A stretch of 64,000 nucleotides of DNA from Sphingomonas donggukensis (GTDB taxonomy: Bacteria > Pseudomonadota > Alphaproteobacteria > Sphingomonadales > Sphingomonadaceae): NCBI RefSeq assembly GCF_023674425.1, contig NZ_CP098401.1:1736001-1800000 (forward strand), read 5' to 3'. Position 1 is the first letter of the stretch. Each line of letters begins with the position of its first letter. The position numbers and the translations under genes are program-made. Shown piece by piece: positions 1 to 8,337 of the stretch. Under the pieces are notes generated by a model. It had not been told where the DNA came from. It saw nothing but the letters and a program-made list of their open reading frames with translations, and did no database searches.

Positions 1-807
1 GATGCGCTGCGGCGCGGCTATGTCGTGGTTGCGACCGACTATCCCGGCCTCGGCACGCCGCAGCCGCATCCGTTCCTGGTCGGCGACAATGCCGCGCATG
101 CCGTACTCGATTCGGTGCGCGCGGCGCGGGGGATACGGGTCGCCGGCGCGGGGGACAGTTTCGCGGTGTGGGGCGAATCGCAAGGGGGCCACGCCGCGCT
201 GTTCACGGGCGAGCGCGCGCGCAGCTATGCGCCCGAGTTGCGTCTGGTCGGGATCGCCGCGGCGGCGCCGCCGACCGACCTGGTGGCCAATCTGACCGGT
301 GGTGCCGATCCCACGGCGCGCGCGTATCTGACCGCGTTCGCCGCACATAGCTGGCAGGCGTTCTACCGCGCCGACCTGTCGACGCTGGGCAGGCCGGCGA
401 CCGGGCGGCTGATCGGGCGGCTTGCGCAGAATTGCCTGACGACGGGCAAACCACTGAAGATCGGCACCGCGATCGGGCTGCTCGCGCTGCGTCGCGACCT
501 GCGCGGGGTCGATCTGGGCAGGATCCAGCCGTGGGCACGGTTGGCGCGGATCAACAGTGCCGGACAGAATCCGCCGGGTGCACCGCTGCTGATCGCGCAG
601 AACAGCGGCGACAAGATCGTGGCGCCAGAGGTGACGCGCGCCTTCGCCCGCCGGCTGTGCACGGGCCGCGCGCGCGTGCGCTACGTGACGATGGCGACGA
701 AGGGCGGCCACATCACCAGCGCCGCCGACAGTGCGACGACGACGCTCGACTGGATCGGCGACCGCTTCGCCGGACGGCCCGCGCCAAGCGACTGCGGACG
801 CATCTAG
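1..807 (+). CDS. Secretory lipase / alpha-beta hydrolase, 5' end missing
   Basis: The reading frame is open from the first base, so this is the C-terminal 268 residues of a longer protein. It has the nucleophile elbow GESQGG with the Ser near visible residue 60, preceded by a strand and oxyanion-type segment VVVATDYPGLG. A probable acid residue lies in NSGDK and a probable His in KGGHITSA near the C terminus. The order and spacing resemble the secretory lipase (LIP) family of alpha/beta hydrolases, which cleave ester bonds of acylglycerols and are usually exported. The N terminus and any signal peptide are outside the window. The stop overlaps the 3' end of the convergent small membrane gene by four bases. 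Family assignment is fairly secure; the substrate is unknown. Confidence 0.8.
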   Translation, partial: DALRRGYVVVATDYPGLGTPQPHPFLVGDNAAHAVLDSVRAARGIRVAGAGDSFAVWGESQGGHAALFTGERARSYAPELRLVGIAAAAPPTDLVANLTGGADPTARAYLTAFAAHSWQAFYRADLSTLGRPATGRLIGRLAQNCLTTGKPLKIGTAIGLLALRRDLRGVDLGRIQPWARLARINSAGQNPPGAPLLIAQNSGDKIVAPEVTRAFARRLCTGRARVRYVTMATKGGHITSAADSATTTLDWIGDRFAGRPAPSDCGRI

Positions 808-1085
808 CGATCGGACGACCCCCACCGCCAGCGCCAGCCGCCATCGGTCTTGAGCCACGTGATCGCCAGGAAGGCGACCGTGAGTGCGCCGCCGAGGATC
901 AGCTTCACCTCGTCCGAATGCATCGCCTTCACGATCAGGCCGATCGCGAGGACATAGAGCGCGGTGGCAACCCACCCGGCAAGCGTCGCCGGCACCGCGC
1001 CGAAACCGTATCGCTTCTGGGCGAACCAATAGCCGTCACGTACCGGCTGCGACCATCCGAACTGCCTGAAATATCCCGACATCAT
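804..1085 (-). CDS. Small two-helix membrane protein, function unknown
   Basis: This is a 93-residue protein with an aromatic and basic N-terminal segment and two hydrophobic stretches at about residues 33-55 and 62-78. It ends in a Trp/Arg-rich tail (WRWRW). Two consecutive ATG codons begin it, and the first overlaps the stop of the ribbon-helix-helix gene as ATGA. It is therefore probably translated by coupling as the last gene of the SPFH operon. I do not recognise the family. An inner-membrane accessory of the SPFH protein is only an inference from the operon. Confidence 0.65.
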   Translation of the reverse strand: MMSGYFRQFGWSQPVRDGYWFAQKRYGFGAVPATLAGWVATALYVLAIGLIVKAMHSDEVKLILGGALTVAFLAITWLKTDGGWRWRWGSSDR

Positions 1086-1291
1086 TCACCCTCTCCCGTC
1101 TTGGGCGGCCGCCCCCGCCGTGCCTTTTCCGGTGCTGCGACTTTTACCCCCCGCCGCGCCAGCGCCTCGCGCAGCAGGCATTCGACCTCAGCGTTCACGC
1201 TGCGCAGGTCCGCCGCCGCCGCGCGCTCGATCGCCGCGTGGAGCGCGGGATCGAGGCGCAGGGGGAACGCCTTTTTCGGGGGAGCGGTCAC
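1082..1291 (-). CDS. Ribbon-helix-helix (Arc-like) DNA-binding protein
   Basis: This is a 69-residue basic protein. Residues 8-46 (KAFPLRLDPALHAAIERAAA and following) look like an Arc/MetJ ribbon-helix-helix fold: one beta strand, then two helices with the pattern SVNAEVECLLREAL. The tail is Lys/Arg/Pro-rich. It starts nine bases after the SPFH stop and overlaps the next gene by ATGA, so it is the middle gene of a three-gene operon. Proteins of this kind are usually repressors or antitoxins. No toxin-like partner is visible, so autoregulation of the SPFH operon through the upstream palindrome is the simpler guess. Confidence 0.75.
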   Translation of the reverse strand: MTAPPKKAFPLRLDPALHAAIERAAAADLRSVNAEVECLLREALARRGVKVAAPEKARRGRPPKTGEGE

Positions 1292-1300
1292 CGGCCCGGC

Positions 1301-2209
1301 CTATTGATACAGCGTGCCGGCGTTCACCACGGGTTGCGCATCGCGGTCGCCGCACAGCACGACCATCAGGTTGCTGACCATCGACGCGCGGCGTTCGTCA
1401 TCCAGCTCGACGACGTTCTTTTCGCTCAAAAGGTCGAGCGCCATTTCGACCATGCCGACCGCACCCTCGACCAGGGTCTGGCGCGCGGCGACGACCGCCT
1501 GCGCCTGTTGACGCCGCAGCATCGCGCCCGCGATCTCCTGTGCGTAGGCCAAGTGCGTGAAACCGCATTCGTCGACGGTGATGCCCGAAACGGTAAGCCG
1601 CGCGATCAACTCCTCACGCAGTTCGCCGCCGATCTGGTCGTGGTTGCCGCGTAGCGTCACTTCCTGATGCTCGAAATCGTCGTACGGATAACGTGACCCG
1701 ATCGTCCGCACCGCCGCCTCGATCTGCACCAGCACGAACGCGCGGTAATCGTCGACGTCGAACAGCGCCTGCGCGGTGTCGGTCACGCGCCACACCACCT
1801 GCGCCGCCATCTCGATCGGGTTGCCGCGCAGGTCGTTGACCTTGATCCGGTCGGAAATGATGTTGTTGGCGCGCACCGCGATCTTCTTGCGGATCATCCA
1901 CGGGAGGACCCAGCGCAGCCCTTCCGTCCGGTCGGTACCGCGGTACGCGCCGAACAACGTGATCGCCGCCGCCTGATTGGGCTGGAGCATGTAGAAGCCG
2001 CAGGCGACGAACGCCGCGACCAGCATGGCCCCCGCCGGCACCAGCGCGAACACGGGGTCCAGGCGATCGTTCGCCAGCGACACGACGAAAAATCCGGCGA
2101 CCAGCACCGCAACCAGCATGAAGCCCAGCATCGCAAAGCCGTTCGCGGTGCTGGCCGGCACCTCGACGCTATGGCTCAGCGCGCGGCGCTCACGTGACGA
2201 CTCGATCAT
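1301..2209 (-). CDS. SPFH / Band 7 domain membrane protein
   Basis: This 302-residue protein has two N-terminal membrane helices (about residues 23-45 and 52-74). An SPFH/prohibitin-type domain follows, with the typical [14 protein letters not shown] and VVWRVTD segments and an Ala/Gln-rich coiled stretch ([13 protein letters not shown]) near residue 235. SPFH proteins oligomerise on membranes as scaffolds for membrane domains or proteases. I chose the ATG at 2209 over the GTG at 2215 because GGGAGG lies about six bases before the ATG but overlaps the GTG. It is first in an operon with a ribbon-helix-helix gene and a small membrane gene. A palindrome over the likely -10 region suggests repression. 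Confidence 0.9.
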   Translation of the reverse strand: MIESSRERRALSHSVEVPASTANGFAMLGFMLVAVLVAGFFVVSLANDRLDPVFALVPAGAMLVAAFVACGFYMLQPNQAAAITLFGAYRGTDRTEGLRWVLPWMIRKKIAVRANNIISDRIKVNDLRGNPIEMAAQVVWRVTDTAQALFDVDDYRAFVLVQIEAAVRTIGSRYPYDDFEHQEVTLRGNHDQIGGELREELIARLTVSGITVDECGFTHLAYAQEIAGAMLRRQQAQAVVAARQTLVEGAVGMVEMALDLLSEKNVVELDDERRASMVSNLMVVLCGDRDAQPVVNAGTLYQ

Positions 2210-2223
2210 CTCCACCTCCCGTT

Positions 2224-2264
2224 AATGTGATATCACATTTATATCGGGATTATGGAGGGGTCAA
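2224..2264 (-). promoter_or_regulatory. Promoter with 16-bp perfect palindromic operator for the SPFH operon
   Basis: AATGTGATATCACATT at 2224-2239 is a perfect 16-base palindrome centred about 22 bases before the SPFH start. On the minus strand a TTGACC (-35-like, 2259-2264) and TATAAA (-10-like, 2238-2243) are separated by about 15 bases, so the palindrome overlaps the -10 and the probable transcription start. This is the classical position for a repressor. The half-site TGTGA resembles CRP, but the 2-base spacer rules out an ordinary CRP site. The cognate regulator is not identified. Confidence 0.55.
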
Positions 2265-2273
2265 GGTCATGAA

Positions 2274-2388
2274 GCCCTCTCCCCTTGGAGAGAGGGTTTG
2301 GGAGAGGGGATGGTGTCTCACCGAGACTTGGCGCCCGTGGTAGGCCCCTCTCCCAACCCTCTCCCCAACGGGGAGAGGGCTTAAAGGG
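2274..2388. repeat. GAGAGGG-type intergenic inverted repeat
   Basis: The two arms, CCCTCTCC...GAGAGGGTTTGGGAGAGGGG (about 2276-2309) and CCCCTCTCCCAACCCTCTCC...GGGGAGAGGG (about 2345-2380), are imperfect inverted copies around a short spacer. They sit between the SPFH promoter and the pal stop. Related elements occur near 10204-10382 and 14855-14994. The element probably acts as a transcription barrier after pal. Confidence 0.6.
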
Positions 2389-2389
2389 A

Positions 2390-2920
2390 CTACTGCAACG
2401 TCACCGTCACGGCGCGGCGGTTCTGAGCGTAGCTGGCCTCGTCCGACCCTTGCGCGGCGGGGCGTTCCTTGCCGTAGCTGATGGTCGAAATGCGGCCTGC
2501 GTCGACGCCGCGCGCGATCAGATAGTTCTTGGCGGCGTTGGCGCGGCGATCGCCAAGCGCGAGGTTGTATTCGCGGGTGCCGCGCTCATCGCAGTGGCCC
2601 TCGACCGAGATGCGGACGTTCGGATACCGCTGAAGCCACTGCGCCTGGGTGTCGAGCACGGCGCGCGCTTGCGAATCGATGTCGAACATGTCGAGCCCGA
2701 ACAGCACCGTGTCGCTGGTGACGGAGCGCATGAAGTCCTCCCGGCTGCCGGGCACGACCGCGCCGGTACCCGGGCCGGTGTTCTGGCCGGCGTTGGGATC
2801 GACCTGACCCGCGATGCCCTCGGGCGCGGGCGGCAGGACGGCGGGGCGCTTCTTGGCGCAGCCGGCGGTTGCGATCAGCGCGGCGGCGATGACGATCGCG
2901 CGAGTTTTCGTAGTGGCCAT
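2390..2920 (-). CDS. pal: Peptidoglycan-associated outer-membrane lipoprotein Pal
   Basis: This is a 176-residue lipoprotein with the lipobox IATAGC and Cys at residue 21. Residues 70-176 form an OmpA-like peptidoglycan-binding domain with VEGHCDERGT and YNLALGDRRA, which carry the residues that contact diaminopimelate. It anchors the outer membrane to peptidoglycan and binds TolB during constriction at division. It is the last gene of tolQ-tolR-tolA-tolB-pal, 30 bases after tolB, and length and order match the family. No cpoB/ybgF gene follows in this window. Confidence 0.97.
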   Translation of the reverse strand: MATTKTRAIVIAAALIATAGCAKKRPAVLPPAPEGIAGQVDPNAGQNTGPGTGAVVPGSREDFMRSVTSDTVLFGLDMFDIDSQARAVLDTQAQWLQRYPNVRISVEGHCDERGTREYNLALGDRRANAAKNYLIARGVDAGRISTISYGKERPAAQGSDEASYAQNRRAVTVTLQ

Positions 2921-2950
2921 GATCGGGTCTCCTTTTCGATGGCGGAAATG

Positions 2951-4276
2951 TCAGGGGCGCAGCGGCCCCCAGCTGGGATCGGACCCGTCGAGCGGGGTCG
3001 GGATGCGGCGTTCGTTGACGCCGGTCAGGTCGACCGACCAGACATCGGCCTTGGCCGAGCCCTGTGCGGCGCGGAAGAAGGTGAGGACGCGGCCGTTCGG
3101 CGACCAGCTCGGCCCCTCGTCACCCCATGCCTCGGTCAGCAATTTCTCGCCCCCGCCCGACGGCGACATCACGCCGATGCGGAACGCGCCGCCGCCGATG
3201 CGGGTGAAGGCGATCAGGTCACCGCGCGGGCTCCACGCCGGGGTCGCATAGCGCCCGCCGCCGAAGCTGATGCGCTGCTGGTTCGACCCGTCGGCGTTCA
3301 TCACATAGAGCTGCTGCGTGCCCGAACGATCGCTTTCGAATACGATCTTCGACCCGTCGGGCGAATAGCTGCCGCCGGTGTCGATGCTGGCGCCGTTGGT
3401 CAGCCGCTGCGGCGCGCCCCCGCCGATCGGCACGCGGTAGATGTTGGTGGTGCCGGCCTGCGCCATCGAGAAGATGACCCACTGGCCGTTCGGCGACACC
3501 CGCGGTGCGAAGGTGAGTGCGTTGCTGCTCACCAGGCGGCGCTGGCGCTGGGCGCCGATGTCGTAGACGTAGAGCGTGGGCCGGTCGTCGAGATAGCTCA
3601 TATAGACGATCTGCTGCTGGTTGGGTGCGAAGCGCGGGGTCAGCACAATCGACTGGCCGTTGGTCAGGAAACGGTGGTTGGCGCCGTCCTGATCCATGAT
3701 GGCGAGCCGCTTGACGCGTCGTGCCTTCGGCCCCGTCTCCGAAACATAGACGATGCGGCTGTCGAAATACGGCCCCTCGCCCGACAGGCGGGTATAGACG
3801 GTGTCGGCGCATTTATGCGCGGCGCGGCGCCAGTCGGATGGCGGCACGACGAAGCCCTGCCGCGTCAGTTCGGTCTTCGCGAACACGTCGTACAGATAGC
3901 AGCCGACCGTCAGCGTGCCGTCGCCGTTGGCACGGACGAAGCCCTGCACCAGCGCCTGCGCGCCGGTGCCGCCCCAGTACGGAAAATCGGGCGCTGTGAC
4001 CTGATCCTGGCCGATGGTGCGCAGCTTGTCGGGGCCGATCGGCTTGAACAGCCCGGAGTTGCGCAGGTCGTTGGTGACGATCTCCGCCAGCTGCCGCCCG
4101 AGCGCGTCGGTGGAGCCGGCGGCGGTCTGCTGCGGCGCGGGCGTCGGCATCGCCGGGATCGCGATCGGCATCGGCGCGGAAATGCCGCCGACGACATCGA
4201 CCTCGACCTGCGCGAGTGCGGGGGTGGCGAGCGATGCAGCAAGCGCCCCAACCAGATAAGCTATGCGACGAACCAT
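2951..4276 (-). CDS. tolB: Tol-Pal system periplasmic beta-propeller TolB
   Basis: This is a 441-residue protein with an N-terminal signal peptide (MVRRIAYLVGALAASLATPALA, cleavage near residue 22). An N-terminal alpha/beta domain (about 30-165) is followed by a six-bladed propeller whose blades repeat motifs such as SPDGSKIVFESDRSG and SPNGQWVIFSM. TolB binds Pal and the Tol complex in the periplasm. The protein is full length for the family and lies between tolA and pal on the same strand. The 150-base gap to tolA carries a repeat, so tolB may also have its own ribosome loading. Confidence 0.97.
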   Translation of the reverse strand: MVRRIAYLVGALAASLATPALAQVEVDVVGGISAPMPIAIPAMPTPAPQQTAAGSTDALGRQLAEIVTNDLRNSGLFKPIGPDKLRTIGQDQVTAPDFPYWGGTGAQALVQGFVRANGDGTLTVGCYLYDVFAKTELTRQGFVVPPSDWRRAAHKCADTVYTRLSGEGPYFDSRIVYVSETGPKARRVKRLAIMDQDGANHRFLTNGQSIVLTPRFAPNQQQIVYMSYLDDRPTLYVYDIGAQRQRRLVSSNALTFAPRVSPNGQWVIFSMAQAGTTNIYRVPIGGGAPQRLTNGASIDTGGSYSPDGSKIVFESDRSGTQQLYVMNADGSNQQRISFGGGRYATPAWSPRGDLIAFTRIGGGAFRIGVMSPSGGGEKLLTEAWGDEGPSWSPNGRVLTFFRAAQGSAKADVWSVDLTGVNERRIPTPLDGSDPSWGPLRP

Positions 4277-4299
4277 GTTCCTATTCCTACCGTTCGCCT

Positions 4300-4440
4300 C
4301 GAGTAGCGATCGAGCAACGTCGAGAGCGCGTCATCGAGAGGTGTTCACCCGCGGCGCCGATGTCTCGATACGAGCCCTCGACAAGCTCGGTCTCTACTCG
4401 ACACGAACGGGTGTGTTGGCCGCTGGTCATCCCGGCAGCC
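4300..4440. repeat. Intergenic imperfect inverted repeat between tolA and tolB
   Basis: The 150 bases between tolA and tolB hold CTCGATACGAGCCCTCGACAAGCTCG and ACTCGACACGAACGGGTG. These belong to the same CGTTCGTGTCGAG/TCGAG-rich repeat type seen at 39276-39363. No promoter or ORF was recognised here. The element lies inside the tol operon and may act as an mRNA hairpin that adjusts tolB-pal expression. Confidence 0.45.
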
Positions 4441-5395
4441 GATAATTGATGATGATATCCTTCCACCCGTTCTCGTACAGCTCGGACGGCAGCTTGTAGG
4501 GCGCGCACTGGATGACCGCGGCGGCGGCGAGTTCGCCGACGCGCTGGGAGTAGCGCTCATTCTCGTCCGACACGCCACTCTGGCTGAGTACGGCAGGGCG
4601 ACCGGCGAGAGCACCGTCAGGGTTCATCCTGATCCTAAGTTTTGTGACAATCTGGTTCGCACCTGGTCCAGGATTTGGAATCCGATTCGCGCAAGGCTGC
4701 ACCTGCCGTATGATCGCGCTTCCAAGCCCCGCCTGAGCCTGCGCACTCACCGCGGCGGCGCGGGGGGCCTGGCCCGTGCCCTTTTCGCTCGAGATCGCGA
4801 GGCTCTTGCGGAAATCGTCGCCGAGCATGCTGCCGCGCGGGCGCGTGGCCTTCGATGCCGGGCTGGTGCCGGCGCGTTCGGGCGCGACGTTCGGGCGGGC
4901 CAATCCGGGGCGGGTGCGGGCCGGCTGAGCGGGCGCGGCCTTTGCAGGCGCAGGCTTGGCCGGCGCGGGCTTGGCAGCGGCGGGCTTTGGCGGAGCGGGC
5001 TTCGTCACGGGTGCGGGCTTCGGCGCCGGCGCCGGGCGCGGCGGCGCGGGCTTGGCCGGCTCGGGCGGCGTCGGCTGCGGCTTGGGTGGCGCTGAGCGTG
5101 GCGGGGTCGGCGCGGGCGGCACGGGAGCGGGCGCGGGTTCAGCTACCTCGGGGGCCGGCGCTGGCGCAGCATCCTCGGGCGGGCCTACGTCAGGGGCCTG
5201 CGACGTTGCCGGTGCCTCGGTCGCGGCCGGGGCGGCGCTCTCCAGCGCGACCGCGTCGACCAGCGAGATGTCGATCGGCTTGGTTTCCAGCTTCAGCGGA
5301 TTGGGCGTGGCGAGGAACCCGACCGACAGCAGCCCGAACAGCAGGATATGCCCTGCCGCCGCCACCCCCAGCCCGTATTTCTCCGCCCGCTCCAT
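4427..5395 (-). CDS. tolA: TolA-like cell-envelope integrity protein
   Basis: This 322-residue protein has an N-terminal anchor (about residues 9-29). A long Pro/Ala/Lys-rich region (about 55-190, repeats such as PAPAPVPPAP and KPAPAKPAPA) is followed by a compact C-terminal TolA/TonB-like domain (about 225-320) with two Cys. In TolA the long linker spans the periplasm and couples the TolQR motor to TolB/Pal. Its ATG shares one base with the tolR stop, so it is translationally coupled. The low-complexity middle varies widely in the family. Position between tolR and tolB supports the call over TonB. Confidence 0.92.
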   Translation of the reverse strand: MERAEKYGLGVAAAGHILLFGLLSVGFLATPNPLKLETKPIDISLVDAVALESAAPAATEAPATSQAPDVGPPEDAAPAPAPEVAEPAPAPVPPAPTPPRSAPPKPQPTPPEPAKPAPPRPAPAPKPAPVTKPAPPKPAAAKPAPAKPAPAKAAPAQPARTRPGLARPNVAPERAGTSPASKATRPRGSMLGDDFRKSLAISSEKGTGQAPRAAAVSAQAQAGLGSAIIRQVQPCANRIPNPGPGANQIVTKLRIRMNPDGALAGRPAVLSQSGVSDENERYSQRVGELAAAAVIQCAPYKLPSELYENGWKDIIINYRLPG

Positions 5396-5832
5396 CAGGT
5401 GCCCGGCGCTTCCGCGTTCGTCACCAGCGCGACGCGGTTCAGCCCGGCGCGGTTGAGTTCGCCCATCACGCCCATCACCTTGCCGTAGCCAAGCGTCGTG
5501 TCGGCGCGCAGGAACACCTGCGGCGGCTTCGCGGCGGGCGCCTTTGCAGCGATCCCGGCGAGCGTTTCGGGCAGGGTCGCGGTGACGTCGGCCTTGTCGA
5601 GGAACACCCGGCCCTGCTCGTCGATCGCCATGTCGATGGGCTTGGCATCCTGGTCGAGCGGCTTCGCGCGGCTGTCGGGCAGGTTGACGGGCACACCCGC
5701 GGTCAGGAGCGGCGCGGTGACCATGAAGATGATGAGCAGCACCAGCATCACGTCGACCAGCGGGGTGACATTGATGTCCGCCATCGGCGCCCGGCGGCCC
5801 CGGCCACGCTGGGAGGGGAGGTTCATCGCCAC
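5395..5832 (-). CDS. tolR: Biopolymer transport protein TolR (ExbD family)
   Basis: This is a 145-residue protein with one N-terminal membrane helix (about 25-45, DVMLVLLIIFMVTAPLL). The conserved membrane Asp sits in PLVDVML, the residue used by TolR/ExbD for proton-driven motion. A periplasmic domain follows. It forms the inner-membrane motor with TolQ, starts four bases after the tolQ stop and overlaps tolA by one base. Confidence 0.96.
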   Translation of the reverse strand: MAMNLPSQRGRGRRAPMADINVTPLVDVMLVLLIIFMVTAPLLTAGVPVNLPDSRAKPLDQDAKPIDMAIDEQGRVFLDKADVTATLPETLAGIAAKAPAAKPPQVFLRADTTLGYGKVMGVMGELNRAGLNRVALVTNAEAPGT

Positions 5833-5836
5833 GGCG

Positions 5837-6529
5837 TCACCGATCCGAATCCAGCTGCCGGCTGAGCGTCGCGTGGAAGCCGTCGGCGAAGCGGTTCAGC
5901 CGCGCCTCGATCCGGTTCACGCCGTGCGAGAAGCGGTTGTAGGCGATGACAGCGGGAATCGCCGCGAACAGGCCGATCGCGGTGGCGAACAGTGCCTCGG
6001 CGATGCCCGGCGCGACGACGGCGAGCGAGGAATTCTGCTGGCTGGCGATGCTGGTGAAGGCGCGCATGATGCCCCAGACGGTGCCGAACAGCCCGACGAA
6101 CGGCGCGACCGATCCGATGGTGGCGAGCACGTTCAGCCGGTCGCTCAGCACGTCCACCTCATGCGCCGCGGCGGCGCCCATCGTCGTCGCCAGCCGCTCG
6201 CGCGTGCCGTCGCGATCCACGACCTTGCCCGCGGTCGATCGCCGCCATTCGGCGACCCCCGCGGCGAAGACCCGCGCCACCGGCAGGTCGCGGTCGCTCT
6301 GCGCCTTGTAGAAGGCGTCGATATCGGCGGCCTTGCGGTAATCGACCTCGAACTGCTCGGTACCCTTGCGCACCTTGCCCAGGCGCGTCCGGAACATCGC
6401 GATGATGCCCCACGTCCAGATGCTGGCCGCTATCAGGCCGAGCATCACCGCCTTCACGACGAAATCGGCCTGCAGGAACAGCGCGACCGGCGACAGCGTC
6501 GCGGCATCGGCATTGGCGATCAATTCCAT
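5837..6529 (-). CDS. tolQ: Proton-channel protein TolQ (MotA/TolQ/ExbB family)
   Basis: This 230-residue protein has three membrane helices: near residues 17-38, and the pair around TIGSVAPFVGLFGTVWGIM and LFATAIGLFAAIPAVIAYN (about 130-200). The GLFGTVWG and AIGLFAAIPA signatures are those of TolQ/ExbB. It partners TolR to convert proton flow into work on TolA. The start is the ATG of MELIANAD eight bases after the ybgC stop; the frame is open further upstream but there runs antisense through ybgC and beyond. Length fits the family. Confidence 0.96.
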   Translation of the reverse strand: MELIANADAATLSPVALFLQADFVVKAVMLGLIAASIWTWGIIAMFRTRLGKVRKGTEQFEVDYRKAADIDAFYKAQSDRDLPVARVFAAGVAEWRRSTAGKVVDRDGTRERLATTMGAAAAHEVDVLSDRLNVLATIGSVAPFVGLFGTVWGIMRAFTSIASQQNSSLAVVAPGIAEALFATAIGLFAAIPAVIAYNRFSHGVNRIEARLNRFADGFHATLSRQLDSDR

Positions 6530-6537
6530 GTCGTACT

Positions 6538-6996
6538 TTATTCCCCCTGGCTCAAAAGCCGTTCGAACGTCGCCATCCAGTCGGACGGCTGGCGCCGCGG
6601 TCGGCCCGATGGCGTGACGAACGCGGCCTCGACCGTCGCCTGAGTCAAGACAAGCGTGCCGCGCATGACCTGTTGATGAATGACGACCGCCGCCGCGCGC
6701 AAGGTCACCAGCCGCGAGACGACGGTCAGCGTGTCGTCGAGCCGCGCAGGCGCGGCGAAGCGGATCGCGAGGTCGCGGATGGCGTACACCCCCTCCCCGG
6801 CTTCGAACACCGCGCGCTGGTCGATCCCCGCCGCGCGCAGCATCGCCGATCGGGCGCGCTCCATGTAGCGCAGATAATTGGCGTGATAGACGACGCCCGA
6901 CAGGTCGGTGTCCTCGAAATAGACGCGCAGCGGAAAGTGATGCTCGACCCCCTCGAAGCGCCCTTCGAGCGGGAGATTGTCCACTGTGGCCGTCAT
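6538..6996 (-). CDS. ybgC: Tol-Pal-associated acyl-CoA thioesterase YbgC
   Basis: This is a 152-residue hotdog-fold protein. The 4-hydroxybenzoyl-CoA thioesterase signature FEDTDLSGVVYHANYL lies near residues 27-43, including the catalytic Asp. It hydrolyses acyl-CoA or acyl-ACP thioesters and is regularly the first gene of tol-pal operons, as here, eight bases ahead of tolQ. The role in envelope division is not settled in the family. Confidence 0.95.
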   Translation of the reverse strand: MTATVDNLPLEGRFEGVEHHFPLRVYFEDTDLSGVVYHANYLRYMERARSAMLRAAGIDQRAVFEAGEGVYAIRDLAIRFAAPARLDDTLTVVSRLVTLRAAAVVIHQQVMRGTLVLTQATVEAAFVTPSGRPRRQPSDWMATFERLLSQGE

Positions 6997-7317
6997 GCCA
7001 CAGGCTGTTAACCGATGCGGGCTGCGCGCGTAACCCCGTTCGTCGGCGGAATCGCACCGGTTGTCTGGGGGTAGGCAGGAAACGGTTTGGGGAAGGCGCG
7101 AAGGCGCGAAGGTAGAAAGGGGTTTCCGCGCAGAGGCGCGGAGGCGCAGAGGACGCAGAGGAAGTGGGGACGGCTCCGATCCGATCGGCGCGGAGCGCCT
7201 TCCAACGACGCGTTGGTTGAAGCCTGCGACGCCTCGACCGCACCGCCCCTGCGCCCTCTGCGCCTCTGCGCGAATACCTCTTAGCGCCTTCGCGCCTTCC
7301 CTGAACAGTTTCCCCTT
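6997..7317. repeat. Gene-free gap with a long imperfect inverted repeat
   Basis: No credible gene is present between ybgC and ruvB. The left arm (about 7080-7162) carries GGAAGGCGCGAAGGCGCGAA and GCGCAGAGGCGCGGAGGCGC. The right arm (about 7248-7312) carries CTCTGCGCCTCTGCGCGAA and AGCGCCTTCGCGCCTTCC, an imperfect inverted copy about 60 bases long. The ybgC promoter should lie near 7000-7075 on the minus strand; I could not pick -35/-10 boxes with confidence. Confidence 0.65.
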
Positions 7318-8337
7318 CTAGTCGAACAACCCATCCTGCACTGCCGCCGGCGGATCGAGCCCCAGATGCTTCCACGCCGCCCCATTCAGGCACCGCCCGC
7401 GCGCGGTGCGGGCGACCAGGCCGAGCTGGATCAGATAGGGCTCGATCACTTCCTCGATCGTGTCGCGCGGTTCGCTGAGGCCCGCGGCGAGTGTTTCGAC
7501 GCCCACCGGCCCTCCGCGGTAGATGTCGGCGATCATGGTCAGATAGCGGCGGTCCATCGCGTCGAGGCCGAGCCCGTCGACCTCGAGCCGGGTCAGCGCG
7601 CGGTCGGCGGCGCGGGCGTCGACGGTCACTTCGCCCGCGACATTGGCGAAATCACGCACCCGGCGCAGCAGCCGCCCGGCGATGCGCGGCGTGCCGCGGG
7701 AGCGCCGGGCGATCTCGCGCGCGCCGTCCTCTGCGACATGCAGGTCGAGCAGCCCGGCGGCGCGGGTGACGACGCGCAGCAATTCGTCCTCGGTATAGAA
7801 CTGTAGTCGCACCGGGATGCCGAAGCGGTCGCGCAGGGGTGTCGTCAGCAGACCCTGCCGCGTCGTCGCGCCGACGAGCGTGAATTTCGGCAAATCGATG
7901 CGGACGCTGCGCGCCGACGGCCCCTCCCCGATCATCAGGTCGAGCGCGCGGTCCTCCATCGCCGGATACAGCACCTCCTCGACCGCGGGGTTCAGGCGGT
8001 GGATCTCGTCGATGAACAGGACTTCGCCGTCCTCCAGATTGGTCAGCAGCGCGGCAAGGTCGCCCGATTTGGCGATGACCGGCCCGGACGTGGCTCGGAA
8101 GCCCACCCCCATCTCGCGCGCGACGATCTGCGCGAGCGTCGTCTTGCCGAGCCCCGGCGGCCCGAAGAACAGCACATGATCGAGCGCATCGCCGCGCGAC
8201 TTCGCCGCGTCGATAAACACCCGCAGATTGTCGCGCGCCGCCCGCTGCCCAACGAATTCGTCGAGCGTCTTGGGACGTAGCGCGGCGTCGACGTCCTCAG
8301 CGCGGCGCGCAGGGGTCAGGATGCGGTCGTCGGTCAT
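7318..8337 (-). CDS. ruvB: Holliday junction branch-migration ATPase RuvB
   Basis: This is a 339-residue AAA+ protein with Walker [10 protein letters not shown] (about residues 58-66) and Walker [10 protein letters not shown]. The sensor-1 region [10 protein letters not shown] and a C-terminal winged-helix DNA-binding domain follow. RuvB hexamers pump DNA through Holliday junctions with RuvA, and RuvC cuts. The gene overlaps the preceding GIY-YIG-like gene by ATGA, so its translation is now coupled to that inserted gene rather than directly to ruvA. Length is normal. Confidence 0.98.
   Translation of the reverse strand: MTDDRILTPARRAEDVDAALRPKTLDEFVGQRAARDNLRVFIDAAKSRGDALDHVLFFGPPGLGKTTLAQIVAREMGVGFRATSGPVIAKSGDLAALLTNLEDGEVLFIDEIHRLNPAVEEVLYPAMEDRALDLMIGEGPSARSVRIDLPKFTLVGATTRQGLLTTPLRDRFGIPVRLQFYTEDELLRVVTRAAGLLDLHVAEDGAREIARRSRGTPRIAGRLLRRVRDFANVAGEVTVDARAADRALTRLEVDGLGLDAMDRRYLTMIADIYRGGPVGVETLAAGLSEPRDTIEEVIEPYLIQLGLVARTARGRCLNGAAWKHLGLDPPAAVQDGLFD

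Noticed and set aside
2224..2239. CRP-binding site reading of the palindrome
   Set aside because: TGTGA and TCACA are separated by 2 bases, not 6, so it does not fit a CRP site; kept as an unassigned operator.
2285..4306. 673-codon plus-strand open frame opposite pal and tolB
   Set aside because: It is the antisense shadow of pal and tolB. High GC keeps it open, and the protein is Arg/Ala/Gly-rich with no family pattern.
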